The notes beneath the pieces were generated by a model. That model did not search any database. It was not told the DNA's origin and saw only the letters and a list, made by a program, of their open reading frames with translations. This document shows positions 17,353 to 26,147 of a stretch of DNA of 42,513 nt, one piece after another. The translations under genes were made by a program, and so were the position numbers. How positions within the stretch are numbered: position 1 is the first letter of the stretch; every line of letters starts with the position of its first letter. Where the stretch lies: NCBI GenBank assembly GCA_913063435.1, contig CAJXYI010000022.1, positions 1-42,513 of the forward strand. Direction: 5' to 3'. Source of the DNA: an uncultured Actinomycetales bacterium (lineage in GTDB: Bacteria > Actinomycetota > Actinomycetes > S36-B12).

Positions 17353-17927
17353 CCTATCGCGGCGTCGAGACTGCGGGTGCGACCACTCGCGAACGGATCA
17401 TCACTGCTGCGGCTCAGTTGACCGCGGAGTCGGGATGGTCCAACGTCACCATGTCCTCAGTGGCGCAGCGGGTCGGAGTGAGCCGCCAGACGGTGTACAA
17501 CGAGTTCGGAACCCGGGCTGATCTCGCCGAATCCATGGTGCTCGCGGAGTTATCGGCCTTCTTGGAAGAGGTCGATGCGGGGTTCCTCGCGCATCCGGAC
17601 GACCTGGTGGCGGGCCTGACCGCTGCAGCTCGCGGAGTGTTGGATCTGGCGGCAACGAATCCGCTGCTCGCGGCGATCGTGACGGCCACCCATGGAGCTG
17701 AGACCGAACTCCTCCCGCTGCTCACTACCCGCGCCGATGCGGTGATAGCTGCCGCTCACAGCACGGTGGCCGCCCACGTGCGCACCTACGCCGTGGCGCC
17801 GGATGCTCCGGTCGATGCTGTTGTCGATGTCATCGTTCGCTCTGTGCTCAGCCACGTAATGCAGCCAGGAGATGCACCCATCGAGGAGGCTGTCGCCTGG
17901 GTGGCGTCATCTCTTTCGGCGCACTGA
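17349..17927 (+). CDS. TetR-family regulator of the alkB operon (AlkX-like)
   Basis: 192 aa. The helix-turn-helix is TMSSVAQRVGVSRQTVYNEF (about residues 36-55), followed by a helical regulatory domain. The GTG at 17349 overlaps the alkB stop codon; the in-frame ATG at 17283 would lie within the rubredoxin coding region and adds a basic, non-family N-terminus. A TetR gene placed just after an alkB-rubredoxin fusion matches the known alkW1-alkX arrangement of Dietzia, where the TetR protein represses its own operon and is relieved by fatty-acid products. The last 21 bp overlap the convergent DUF2207-like gene. Confidence 0.85.
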   Translation: MTYRGVETAGATTRERIITAAAQLTAESGWSNVTMSSVAQRVGVSRQTVYNEFGTRADLAESMVLAELSAFLEEVDAGFLAHPDDLVAGLTAAARGVLDLAATNPLLAAIVTATHGAETELLPLLTTRADAVIAAAHSTVAAHVRTYAVAPDAPVDAVVDVIVRSVLSHVMQPGDAPIEEAVAWVASSLSAH

Positions 17928-18671
17928 CCACGCCACCGCGATGAATGACGCCAGCACCACGGCGGCCGCGATGGTGAGTGCCAGCAGCCAGGGGAACCCG
18001 TGGGAATTCGCGGAAGCATCGAACGCATCGGGGATGGTCACCGTGGAACCGTCGATGACCAAGGCGATGGACATCGATGCTCCGGGTGCGAGGTCGAGGG
18101 ATCGGAACGTCGTCTCGACATCGCCGATCCGATCGGTGCAGACCGGAATCGATCGGCCATCGACGAAGCAGGCGGCAGCCAGTGCGGCACCGGGGGTTCC
18201 CACCTCGACCCGGGCCTGGGCTATGGAGAGATCAGGCAGCGGGCCGATCACCTCGGCGAAGATCTCCGCGTCACCGGCAGTGAGACCGAGCGGGTTGTCA
18301 TCTGCGAGTTCCGCCTCGGCGAAAGCCCGAAATGCTCCGGTGATCGTGTAGGTCGCGGTGATCCGTGGTGGATCGGAATCGAATTGGTCGATCCGTACGT
18401 CGCGTGACGGGAGCCGGTCAGGCTGGTTGGGGATATTCCAGATCGCCATCCGGGTCGTGAAGTCATCGGGCACGACCGATCCTGGAGCGAAGGTGACCGA
18501 CTCGGTGACCGTCATCGACCCGTCGGTTTCGATATCCGCCTCGATCACATAGTTGTCGATCCGCCCAGCAGCGGGTGAGTCTTCGGCTCGTACGAGGGAG
18601 GATCCGGAGGCGCCGAGGATCGCGGCGGCAAGCCCGACCACCGAAGCCTTCGCGTATGCGTGCACAACCAC
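17907..18671 (-). CDS. DUF2207-like membrane-anchored exported protein
   Basis: 254 aa, with an N-terminal signal or anchor (residues about 5-28, ending LVRAEDSP) and a C-terminal membrane helix FPWLLALTIAAAVVLASFIA followed by the basic tail WSVRRKR. The extracellular region begins RIDNYVIEADIETDGSMTVT and resembles the N-terminal domain of DUF2207 proteins, with two cysteines (AAACFVDGRSIPVCTD) and the family's late region LDLAPGASMSIALVIDG. Full DUF2207 proteins are about 550-650 aa with a long cytoplasmic C-terminus, so this is a short form. The GTG start has no visible ribosome site. Function unknown. Confidence 0.6.
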   Translation of the reverse strand: MVVHAYAKASVVGLAAAILGASGSSLVRAEDSPAAGRIDNYVIEADIETDGSMTVTESVTFAPGSVVPDDFTTRMAIWNIPNQPDRLPSRDVRIDQFDSDPPRITATYTITGAFRAFAEAELADDNPLGLTAGDAEIFAEVIGPLPDLSIAQARVEVGTPGAALAAACFVDGRSIPVCTDRIGDVETTFRSLDLAPGASMSIALVIDGSTVTIPDAFDASANSHGFPWLLALTIAAAVVLASFIAVAWSVRRKR

Positions 18672-18745
18672 AGTGTGACGGTCGGCATAGTCGGATTCGC
18701 GTGAGGTGGTTGCCGCACCCGTGGCGCTGTGGAAGGTTGGAGTTC

Positions 18746-20077
18746 ATGTCGGCGGGAACGATCACGGCCGCTGAGCGCCGACGTAGTCGAAATTCGGTGA
18801 TCTACGGCTCCGCCGGCACGGTCGTGGAGTGGTTCGACTACGGGCTGTACCTCTATCTGGTGCCTGTCGTCGCGCCGCTGATCTTTCCCACCGATGATCA
18901 ACTCACTGCGATCATCGCAAGCCTCGGTGTCTTCGCGGCAGGGTCGCTGCTGCGTATCGCCGGTGGCGCGTTCTTCGGCAGTATCGGTGACCGACTCGGT
19001 CGCAAGAAGGCGCTCGTGCTGAGCATCCTGATGATGACGGTTCCGATGGGTCTTACGGCATTCCTGCCCACGTATGCCCAGATCGGGATCGCTGCCACGA
19101 TCTTGTTCACGGTGATGCGGATGCTGCAGGGATTCTCCGCCGGTGGTGAGTATTCGGGAACGGTCGTCCAATTGGTCGAGCAGGCGCCGGCTGCACGCCG
19201 TGGCTTCATCGCCTCCACGGCGGTGTTCACCTCAGGGATCGGCGTGCTTCTCGCTTCGGGACTCGTGGCACTGATGACCACGGTGCTGAGCGAGCAGGAC
19301 ATGGCCAGTTGGGGATGGCGAATCTGCTACCTCGTCGGTGGAGCGCTCGGCCTCTTCGCTCTCGTCATGCGCAGCCGCATGGAGGAGACGCAAGCCTTCG
19401 AGTCCGAAGAGGAAGCCGGCACGGTGCCTGATAAGCCATTGCGATACGCGCTGCGCCACCTGCCCGGCCCTGTTCTCATGGCGGCGTTCCTCGCAGGCTT
19501 CGGTGGGATTCTCTACTACGTCGTGCTCGGCTTCGTGCCCACGATCTTGGACACCTACTCCGAGATCCAAAGCGACACCGCGCTGTGGGTGACGACGGGA
19601 ATGACGATCGTGTACGCGTTCGCAACCCCATTCTTCGGCCTGCTATCCGACCGCCTAGGACGAAAACCTGTGATGATCGGCGCGACGATCGGATTCGTAC
19701 TGCTGAGTTTTCCGCTGCTGTGGTTGATGACCTATGAGCCACTGTGGATCGTGATCCTGGCGGGGCTCGGGCTGCTCACCCTTCTCATGCTCTACGGCGG
19801 TCCCGTCGTGGCTGCGATCGGTGAGCAATTCCCCTCGCGCGCCCGCTACTCAGCACTGGCCACCGGCTACAACCTCGGCACCGCTGTCCTCGGGGGCTTC
19901 GCGCCGATGGTCGCCGCATGGTTGATCAGTGTTTTCGATTCACCGGTCGCGCCTGCAGGACTGCTCGTAGTGGCATCGCTGGTGGCGCTGCCCCTGCTGT
20001 GGCGACTGCGCGAGACCCGGGGAATCACGCTGGCGGAGATGGACCAGATCGCGAGGCAAGGTGAGCCGGTACCGTAA
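18746..20077 (+). CDS. MFS metabolite:proton symporter (MHS family)
   Basis: Twelve-helix transporter, 443 aa. The N-terminus SVIYGSAGTVVEWFDYGLYL is characteristic of metabolite:H+ symporters (ProP, KgtP, ShiA, CitA). The loop 2-3 motif GSIGDRLGRKKAL and its loop 8-9 repeat LLSDRLGRKPVM are intact, and MRMLQGFSAGGEYSGTVV in helix 4 carries the conserved glycines and glutamate. The ATG at 18746 (GGAAGG upstream) is preferred to an upstream in-frame ATG at 18575 that gives a basic, non-membrane extension. Candidate substrates are dicarboxylates, betaine/proline or aromatic acids; sequence alone does not decide. Confidence 0.88.
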   Translation: MSAGTITAAERRRSRNSVIYGSAGTVVEWFDYGLYLYLVPVVAPLIFPTDDQLTAIIASLGVFAAGSLLRIAGGAFFGSIGDRLGRKKALVLSILMMTVPMGLTAFLPTYAQIGIAATILFTVMRMLQGFSAGGEYSGTVVQLVEQAPAARRGFIASTAVFTSGIGVLLASGLVALMTTVLSEQDMASWGWRICYLVGGALGLFALVMRSRMEETQAFESEEEAGTVPDKPLRYALRHLPGPVLMAAFLAGFGGILYYVVLGFVPTILDTYSEIQSDTALWVTTGMTIVYAFATPFFGLLSDRLGRKPVMIGATIGFVLLSFPLLWLMTYEPLWIVILAGLGLLTLLMLYGGPVVAAIGEQFPSRARYSALATGYNLGTAVLGGFAPMVAAWLISVFDSPVAPAGLLVVASLVALPLLWRLRETRGITLAEMDQIARQGEPVP

Positions 20078-20078
20078 G

Positions 20079-20113
20079 CCTCTTCCGGTGGGGTTCCACC
20101 GACCTAGGAGAGG
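20079..20113 (+). promoter_or_regulatory. Hairpin that can pair with the argF ribosome binding site
   Basis: The 36-bp gap before the carbamoyltransferase gene can fold as a hairpin: stem CGGTGG/CCACCG with loop GGTT (20086-20101), extended by CCTCT (20079-20083) pairing with AGAGG (20109-20113). The last arm is the Shine-Dalgarno region, directly before the ATG at 20114. No T-run follows, so it is not a classical terminator. It could limit translation. Confidence 0.35.
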
Positions 20114-21133
20114 ATGCGTGACCATATGGCCGGGCCGTTGACGGGTCGCGATTTCGTCAAGGAGATCGACTTCTCCGCAGATGAACTCCGATACCTGCTC
20201 GACCTATCGGCTGAACTCAAGGCCGAGCGTGCAGCCGGGAGAGAGCGGCAGCGCCTGATCGGCAAGGTCATCGCGTTGATCTTCGAGAAGGCATCCACCC
20301 GGACGCGGTGTGCATTCGAGGTCGCCGCGTATCACCAGGGCGCTCAGGTGACCTACCTCGATCCGTCGGGATCCCATATCGGTGCGAAGGAATCTGCGGC
20401 GGATACCGCGGCGGTGTTGAGTCGGATGTACGACGCGATCGAATACCGCGGATACGGACAGGAGATCGTCGAGGAACTTGCCCGTCACAGTGATGTTCCC
20501 GTCTACAACGGATTGACAGACGAATGGCACCCCACGCAGATGCTGGCCGATTTCCTGACGATGACAGAGCACTCGGAAAAGCCGGTCGATCAGACTGCGT
20601 ACGCGTATCTCGGCGATGCTCGCAGCAACATGGGCAACTCACTACTCGTGATGGGTGCGCTCATGGGATCTGATGTGCGAATCTGTGCTCCCCGTGCACT
20701 CTGGCCGACCGATGATGTTCGCCAGATCGCGCAGGAGCACGCCGAGGAATCCGGTGCGCGTCTTCTCCTGACCGAGGATCCGGTCGAAGCGCTGCCCGGT
20801 GCAGACTTCGTCGAGACGGATGTGTGGGTGTCGATGGGAGAGCCGGCTGAGGTCTGGGCGCAGCGTATCGAGTTGCTTCGGCCCTACCGCGTCGATGCGG
20901 CGATGATGGAACTCACCGGCAATCCGAATGCGAAGTTCCTGCACTGCCTGCCGGCTTTCCACGACATGGGCACCGAGGTCGGGCAGCGCATCGCGGCTGA
21001 AACCGGGCTCGTCGATGGCCTCGAGGTCACCCACGAGGTGTTCGCGTCGCCGGCGAGCGTGGTGTTCGACGAGGCGGAGAATCGCCTGCACACCATCAAG
21101 GCCGTCATGGTCGCCACCATCGGGGACGAGTGA
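20114..21133 (+). CDS. argF: Ornithine carbamoyltransferase
   Basis: Converts ornithine and carbamoyl phosphate to citrulline and phosphate. 339 aa. Carbamoyl-phosphate site [16 protein letters not shown] (Ser61-Cys66), then [38 protein letters not shown] and the ornithine site HCLPAFHD. Sequence and length follow the E. coli ArgI/ArgF and ArcB group rather than the shorter (about 310 aa) anabolic OTC common in actinobacteria. No arcA, arcC or other arg gene is adjacent, so it may be catabolic or a stand-alone copy. ATG 20114 is taken; ATG 20126 ([10 protein letters not shown]) aligns better with the E. coli N-terminus and is an alternative. Confidence 0.93.
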   Translation: MRDHMAGPLTGRDFVKEIDFSADELRYLLDLSAELKAERAAGRERQRLIGKVIALIFEKASTRTRCAFEVAAYHQGAQVTYLDPSGSHIGAKESAADTAAVLSRMYDAIEYRGYGQEIVEELARHSDVPVYNGLTDEWHPTQMLADFLTMTEHSEKPVDQTAYAYLGDARSNMGNSLLVMGALMGSDVRICAPRALWPTDDVRQIAQEHAEESGARLLLTEDPVEALPGADFVETDVWVSMGEPAEVWAQRIELLRPYRVDAAMMELTGNPNAKFLHCLPAFHDMGTEVGQRIAAETGLVDGLEVTHEVFASPASVVFDEAENRLHTIKAVMVATIGDE

Positions 21134-21159
21134 TTCCGGCAAGCGCTACCTCGTAGGAT
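21131..21159 (+). promoter_or_regulatory. Possible promoter of the mutA-mutB-meaB operon
   Basis: TGATTC (21131-21136), 17 bp, then TAGGAT (21154-21159) stand upstream of mutA, giving an untranslated leader of about 24 nt with the ribosome site GAGAGGA before the GTG. The -35 is weak. The -10 carries the TA...T pattern seen at other promoters here. Confidence 0.3.
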
Positions 21160-21189
21160 CGGGTCCGACCCCGGACCGAGAGGACCGTC

Positions 21190-23001
21190 GTGACCGAGCC
21201 CCTGTCGTTGGCCAGTGGTTTCCCCCTTGCCACGAGAGATGACTGGCTGGCGCAGGTGCGCCGGGTCCTGCTGAAGGGGCGACCGGAGGCAACAGACGAC
21301 GAGTTCGCGCAGGCCTTCGCCAAGAGATTGGTAACCCGTACCGACGATGGCCTGGACATCCAGCCTCTCTACACCGCCGAGGATGCGCCGACGATCGCTC
21401 TGGCCCCGGGGCAGGCACCGTTCATCCGATCGACCCACGAGACGGCTCTGCCGTGGGAAATCCGCCAGCGCGTGTGGCCCGCGATCGAGGACTCCCGAGC
21501 TGTCGGGGAGTTGGAGTCAGGAGCGACCGGCGTGCTCGTCGATATGAGTGAAGGCGTGGCACTCTCGCAAGCACTTGACGGCGTGTTGCTCGACCTAGCC
21601 CCGGTGTCGCTCTCGGGTGCGACACTCGACCAGGCTGGTGAGTTGCTCGGTATCTGGGATTCGGCCGATGTCGGCACACAGGAGCGACGCGGCAGTCTCG
21701 GCATCGATCCGCTCGGCGACTGGGCGCGCAGCGGTGGTGATTTCGATCTCGACGAACGTGTGGCTGCGCTCGCGGCACTGGTCGAACACGCACACGATGC
21801 GGCTCCACATGCGCGAGCGGTTCTCGTCGACGGCACGGTGTGGCACGACGGGGGCGCCACCGATGCACAGGAGTTGGCGTGGACGATCGCCGCGGGACTG
21901 TGGATCACCCGGGGGCTCGTCGCCAACGGTGTCGATCTCGCCACCGCGGTGCGTTCGATCGAGTTCCGGTTCGCCGCGACCACCGAGCAGTTTCCGACCA
22001 TCGCGAAACTCCGTGCGGCCCGGTGGCTGTGGGCACGTGCCCTCGAAGCTGCCGGGGTCGACGAGGCAGATCGCGCGATGCGCATTCACGCGGAGTCCTC
22101 GCGAGTCATGCTCACCCGCTACGACGTCTGGGTGAACATCCTGCGCTCGACGGTGGCGAACTTCGCCGCTGCGGTCGGTGGCGCGGATGCGATCACCGTG
22201 TTGCCCCACGACATTCTTCTCACCCCAGGTGGTTCATCCCTCGGTCGACGCATCGCCCGCAACACCCAGTCGATCCTGCAACTGGAGTCGAACCTGTCCA
22301 AGGTCGTCGATCCGGCTGGCGGTTCGTGGTTCGTCGAGTCGCTCACCCGCGACCTGGCCCAGCAGGCCTGGTCGCTGGTGCAGCAGACCGAACGCGACGG
22401 TGGGATCGCTCAGATGCTGGACTCCGGTGCTCTCCACGCCGCGCTGGCGGAATCCCTGGAGTTGCGAGTCCGGGCCGTCGCAACGCGCAAGCGCCCGATC
22501 ACCGGTGTGAGCGAATTTCCCAATATCGAAGAACAGTCGCCAAGCGTGCAGCCTTCCCTGGATCAAGTTGGTCAGACGCGCTTCGCCCCGGTTACGCTGC
22601 ATCGTCTCGCCGAAGGCTTCGAGGAGCAGCGGGCGCGGGCTGATGCGATGGAGACCAAGCCCTCGATATACCTGGCAACGCTGGGGTCACCGGCGCAGTT
22701 CACTGCACGCGCGACCTATGCGAAGAACTTCTTCGAGACCGTGGGAATCCAGACGTCTGTCGGCCCGGTCGAGAGATTCGTCGACAGTGGAAGCGACGTT
22801 GTCTGCCTGTGCTCGGCTGATTCGATCTATGCCGATCAGGCGGCCACGGCCGTCGAGGCACTGCGGGCCGCTGGTGCCCGTCGGGTTTTCCTCGCCGGGC
22901 GTGGTGCGCAAGTGCCCGGGGTCGATGAGGAGATCGGCATCGGTGTCGATGTGCTCGATGTGCTGACCCGAACCCTCGACGAGATGGGAGCCCCGCGATG
23001 A
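21190..23001 (+). CDS. mutA: Methylmalonyl-CoA mutase small subunit
   Basis: Beta (non-catalytic) subunit of the heterodimeric mutase, 603 aa, within the family range. The barrel domain occupies about residues 35-440 ([40 protein letters not shown]). The C-terminal B12-binding-like domain (about 480-600) lacks the cobalamin histidine motif D-x-H-x-x-G, as expected for MutA. The GTG start has GAGAGGA upstream. Its stop overlaps the mutB ATG (ATGA), coupling equal synthesis of the two subunits. Confidence 0.93.
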   Translation: MTEPLSLASGFPLATRDDWLAQVRRVLLKGRPEATDDEFAQAFAKRLVTRTDDGLDIQPLYTAEDAPTIALAPGQAPFIRSTHETALPWEIRQRVWPAIEDSRAVGELESGATGVLVDMSEGVALSQALDGVLLDLAPVSLSGATLDQAGELLGIWDSADVGTQERRGSLGIDPLGDWARSGGDFDLDERVAALAALVEHAHDAAPHARAVLVDGTVWHDGGATDAQELAWTIAAGLWITRGLVANGVDLATAVRSIEFRFAATTEQFPTIAKLRAARWLWARALEAAGVDEADRAMRIHAESSRVMLTRYDVWVNILRSTVANFAAAVGGADAITVLPHDILLTPGGSSLGRRIARNTQSILQLESNLSKVVDPAGGSWFVESLTRDLAQQAWSLVQQTERDGGIAQMLDSGALHAALAESLELRVRAVATRKRPITGVSEFPNIEEQSPSVQPSLDQVGQTRFAPVTLHRLAEGFEEQRARADAMETKPSIYLATLGSPAQFTARATYAKNFFETVGIQTSVGPVERFVDSGSDVVCLCSADSIYADQAATAVEALRAAGARRVFLAGRGAQVPGVDEEIGIGVDVLDVLTRTLDEMGAPR

Positions 23002-25160
23002 CCATCCCCGATCTGTCGGCAGTCGATCTCGGCGAGCTGCCTGCGGGAGGCACGTCCGTGAGCGAGTCGCAGGCGTGGACGACGCCGGAGGGGATCGACG
23101 TCGCAGCGGTGTACACCCCAGACGATGTTCGTGACCTCGATTTCCTCGCGACCTTCCCGGGAATCACGCCCTATCTGCGCGGACCGTACTCCACGATGTA
23201 CGTGAACCAACCGTGGACGATCCGTCAGTACGCGGGTTTCTCTACTGCGGCAGACTCGAATGCGTTCTATCGGCGCAATCTCGCGGCCGGGCAGAAGGGC
23301 CTATCGGTGGCCTTCGATCTGCCAACCCACCGCGGCTATGACAGTGATCATCCACGTGTGGTGGGTGATGTGGGCATGGCCGGTGTCGCGATCGATTCGA
23401 TCCTGGACATGCAGCAGTTATTCGAGGGCATCCCCCTGGATCAGATGAGCGTGTCGATGACGATGAACGGCGCGGTGCTTCCCGTCCTCGCGCTGTACAT
23501 CGTCGCCGCTGAAGAACAGGGTGTGGCACCCGAACAACTCACCGGGACCATCCAGAACGACATCCTCAAGGAGTTCATGGTCCGCAACACCTATATCTAT
23601 CCGCCCGAGCCGTCGATGCGGATCATCTCCGATATCTTCGCCTTCACCTCGCAGCGGATGCCGAAGTTCAATTCGATCTCGATCTCGGGCTATCACATGC
23701 AAGAGGCCGGCGCGACAGCCGATCTGGAACTGGCCTACACACTGGCTGACGGGGTCGAATACATCCGCGCAGGACAGCAGGCCGGCCTGGACGTCGATGC
23801 GTTTGCACCCCGCCTCTCGTTCTTCTGGGCCATCGGGATGAACTTCGCCATGGAGGTGGCGAAGATGCGGGCTGCTCGCCTGCTGTGGGCCAAGTTGGTC
23901 GCTGACTTCGGTGCGCACAATCCCAAGTCGCTGTCCCTACGCACCCATTGCCAGACGTCGGGATGGTCGCTGACCGCGCAGGACATCTACAACAACGTGG
24001 TGCGCACCTGCGTGGAGGCCATGGCGGCCACCCAGGGCCACACCCAGTCGCTGCACACCAATGCCCTCGATGAGGCGCTTGCCCTGCCCACGGATTTCTC
24101 CGCTCGCATCGCGCGCAATACGCAGATCTTCCTGCAGTCCGAGTCGGCAACGACCCAGGTGATCGATCCGTGGGGTGGTTCGTACTACATCGAGAAGTTG
24201 ACCGCGGATCTCGCGGCACGGGCGTGGGAGCACATTCGTGAGGTAGAAGAGGCCGGTGGGATGACGGCGGCCATTGAAGCGGGTATTCCGAAGATGCGTA
24301 TCGAGGAGGCTGCCGCACGCACCCAGGCGCACATCGACACCGGCAGGCAGCCGGTGATCGGCGTCAACCTCTTCGTGCCCGAGGTCGATGAGTCAGTCGA
24401 GGTCTTGAAGGTCGACAACTCAGCGGTGCGCACCGAGCAGCTCGCCAAACTGGAACGGTTGCGCGCTGAACGAGACGAAGGAGACTGTCAGGCGGCGCTC
24501 GCGGCATTGACGAAGGCCGCCGAGGATTCGGTGCACGACCGGCGCGCGCCGGGACTCGAACAGAACTTCCTCGCCCTCGCTGTCGATGCGGCTCGAGCGC
24601 GAGCGACGGTGGGGGAGATCAGCGACGCGCTGGAGTCGGTATTCGGGCGGCACACCGCGACCATCCGTACTATCCAAGGGGTGTACCGACGTGAAGCCGG
24701 GGGAGCGGAGAACACCGAGCGCGTGCGCGAGCGTGCGGCAGCCTTCGAGTCCGCACAGGGTCGCCGGCCACGCATCCTGGTGGCCAAGATGGGACAGGAC
24801 GGTCACGATCGCGGGCAGAAGGTGATCGCGACGGCGTTCGCGGATCTGGGATTCGATGTCGATGTCGGCCCGCTGTTCTCCACTCCGCGCGAGGTCGCAC
24901 TCCAAGCTGTCGAAGCGGACGTGCACATCGTCGGAGCGTCGTCATTGGCAGCCGGGCACCTCACTCTCGTTCCGGAGTTGCGTGCCGAACTCGCCGATCT
25001 CGGTCGCGACGACATCCTCATCGTCGTCGGTGGCGTGATTCCGCCCCAGGACTTCGATGCGCTACGCGAAGCAGGTGCGGCAGCGATCTTCCCGCCGGGA
25101 ACCGTGATCGCCGATGCTGCCGAGGGGCTCATCGATCAACTCGAACAGCGTCTGGCCTGA
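22998..25160 (+). CDS. mutB: Methylmalonyl-CoA mutase large (catalytic) subunit
   Basis: Adenosylcobalamin enzyme interconverting (R)-methylmalonyl-CoA and succinyl-CoA, 720 aa. The TIM barrel (about 30-560) contains [39 protein letters not shown] and [19 protein letters not shown], the substrate and radical-site signatures. The cobalamin domain has [18 protein letters not shown] with the cobalt-ligating His603 and [16 protein letters not shown]. It starts at an ATG overlapping the mutA stop. With meaB it allows use of propionyl-CoA from odd-chain or branched substrates, which would fit the alkane hydroxylase 6 kb away. Confidence 0.97.
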   Translation: MTIPDLSAVDLGELPAGGTSVSESQAWTTPEGIDVAAVYTPDDVRDLDFLATFPGITPYLRGPYSTMYVNQPWTIRQYAGFSTAADSNAFYRRNLAAGQKGLSVAFDLPTHRGYDSDHPRVVGDVGMAGVAIDSILDMQQLFEGIPLDQMSVSMTMNGAVLPVLALYIVAAEEQGVAPEQLTGTIQNDILKEFMVRNTYIYPPEPSMRIISDIFAFTSQRMPKFNSISISGYHMQEAGATADLELAYTLADGVEYIRAGQQAGLDVDAFAPRLSFFWAIGMNFAMEVAKMRAARLLWAKLVADFGAHNPKSLSLRTHCQTSGWSLTAQDIYNNVVRTCVEAMAATQGHTQSLHTNALDEALALPTDFSARIARNTQIFLQSESATTQVIDPWGGSYYIEKLTADLAARAWEHIREVEEAGGMTAAIEAGIPKMRIEEAAARTQAHIDTGRQPVIGVNLFVPEVDESVEVLKVDNSAVRTEQLAKLERLRAERDEGDCQAALAALTKAAEDSVHDRRAPGLEQNFLALAVDAARARATVGEISDALESVFGRHTATIRTIQGVYRREAGGAENTERVRERAAAFESAQGRRPRILVAKMGQDGHDRGQKVIATAFADLGFDVDVGPLFSTPREVALQAVEADVHIVGASSLAAGHLTLVPELRAELADLGRDDILIVVGGVIPPQDFDALREAGAAAIFPPGTVIADAAEGLIDQLEQRLA

Positions 25161-25163
25161 CCC

Positions 25164-26147
25164 GTGCCAGCGGCTATCGACCTCGACGCCTACACCGAAG
25201 GGGTGCTGGCGGGGGACCGAACGATGCTCGGCCGCGCGATCACCCTGGTGGAATCGCGTTCCGCTGAGCACAACCTACTCGCAGAGGAACTCGTCTCGCG
25301 GCTTCTGCCGCATGCCGGTGGTAGCCGCCGAGTGGGAATCACCGGTGTTCCCGGGGTTGGCAAGTCCACCTTCATCGATGCGCTCGGCAGCCATCTCACG
25401 GAATCGGGACATCGGGTCGCGGTGCTCGCCGTCGATCCCTCGTCGACACGTTCGGGTGGAAGCATCCTGGGGGACAAGACGCGCATGAGTCGCCTCGCCG
25501 TCGATGAGCGTGCCTTCATCCGGCCCTCACCCACCGCGGGCACCCTCGGCGGTGTCGCCGCGGCGACACGCGAGGCGATGGTGATCGTCGAGGCGGCCGG
25601 CTACGACGTGGTGCTAGTCGAGACCGTCGGGGTGGGGCAGTCGGAGACGACCGTGGCCAACATGACCGATTGCTTCCTCGTTCTCATGCTCGCCCGTACC
25701 GGCGATGCGCTGCAGGGCATCAAGAAAGGCGTGCTCGAACTCGCCGATGTGCTTGCGGTGAACAAGGCAGACGGAGCACATGAACCCGAAGCGAAGTCAG
25801 CAGCTCGGGAACTGACGAAGGCACTCGCGTTGATCTATCCACCCGGTGCGGCGTGGGTGCCACCCGTGTTGACCTGCAGTGCGATGACCGGAACTGGGAT
25901 CGATGACGTGTGGGGGGCGGTCGAGAGTCATCGGGAGGCCATGGAGGCAGCGGGATCCTTCACGCAGCGACGCGCCCGCCAGCAGGTGGACTGGATGTGG
26001 TCGACGGTGGAGGAGCACCTTCTCAGCGAATTCCGTGGACGTGAAGCCGTCCGTGACCGTGCTGACCACCTAGAGCAGCAGCTCCGTGAAGGAAAGCTGA
26101 CGGCAACGGCAGCGGCTCGCGCCCTGTTGGCTGCCGAGTCCGACTAG
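25164..26147 (+). CDS. meaB: Methylmalonyl-CoA mutase-associated GTPase MeaB (ArgK family)
   Basis: G3E-type GTPase chaperone, 327 aa, that loads and protects adenosylcobalamin in the mutase. P-loop GVPGVGKST (residues 61-69), AVDPSSTRSGGSILGDKTRM (the switch region), ETVGVGQSETTVANM and the base-specificity motif NKADG. The GTG start is 3 bp after the mutB stop. The C-terminus has the helical dimerisation arm (REAVRDRADHLEQQLREGKL). Its stop codon overlaps the stop of the convergent sulfatase gene. Confidence 0.95.
   Translation: MPAAIDLDAYTEGVLAGDRTMLGRAITLVESRSAEHNLLAEELVSRLLPHAGGSRRVGITGVPGVGKSTFIDALGSHLTESGHRVAVLAVDPSSTRSGGSILGDKTRMSRLAVDERAFIRPSPTAGTLGGVAAATREAMVIVEAAGYDVVLVETVGVGQSETTVANMTDCFLVLMLARTGDALQGIKKGVLELADVLAVNKADGAHEPEAKSAARELTKALALIYPPGAAWVPPVLTCSAMTGTGIDDVWGAVESHREAMEAAGSFTQRRARQQVDWMWSTVEEHLLSEFRGREAVRDRADHLEQQLREGKLTATAAARALLAAESD

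Noticed and set aside
20079-20113. Intrinsic terminator after the MFS gene
   Set aside because: The stem is not followed by a T-run, and it overlaps the next ribosome site.
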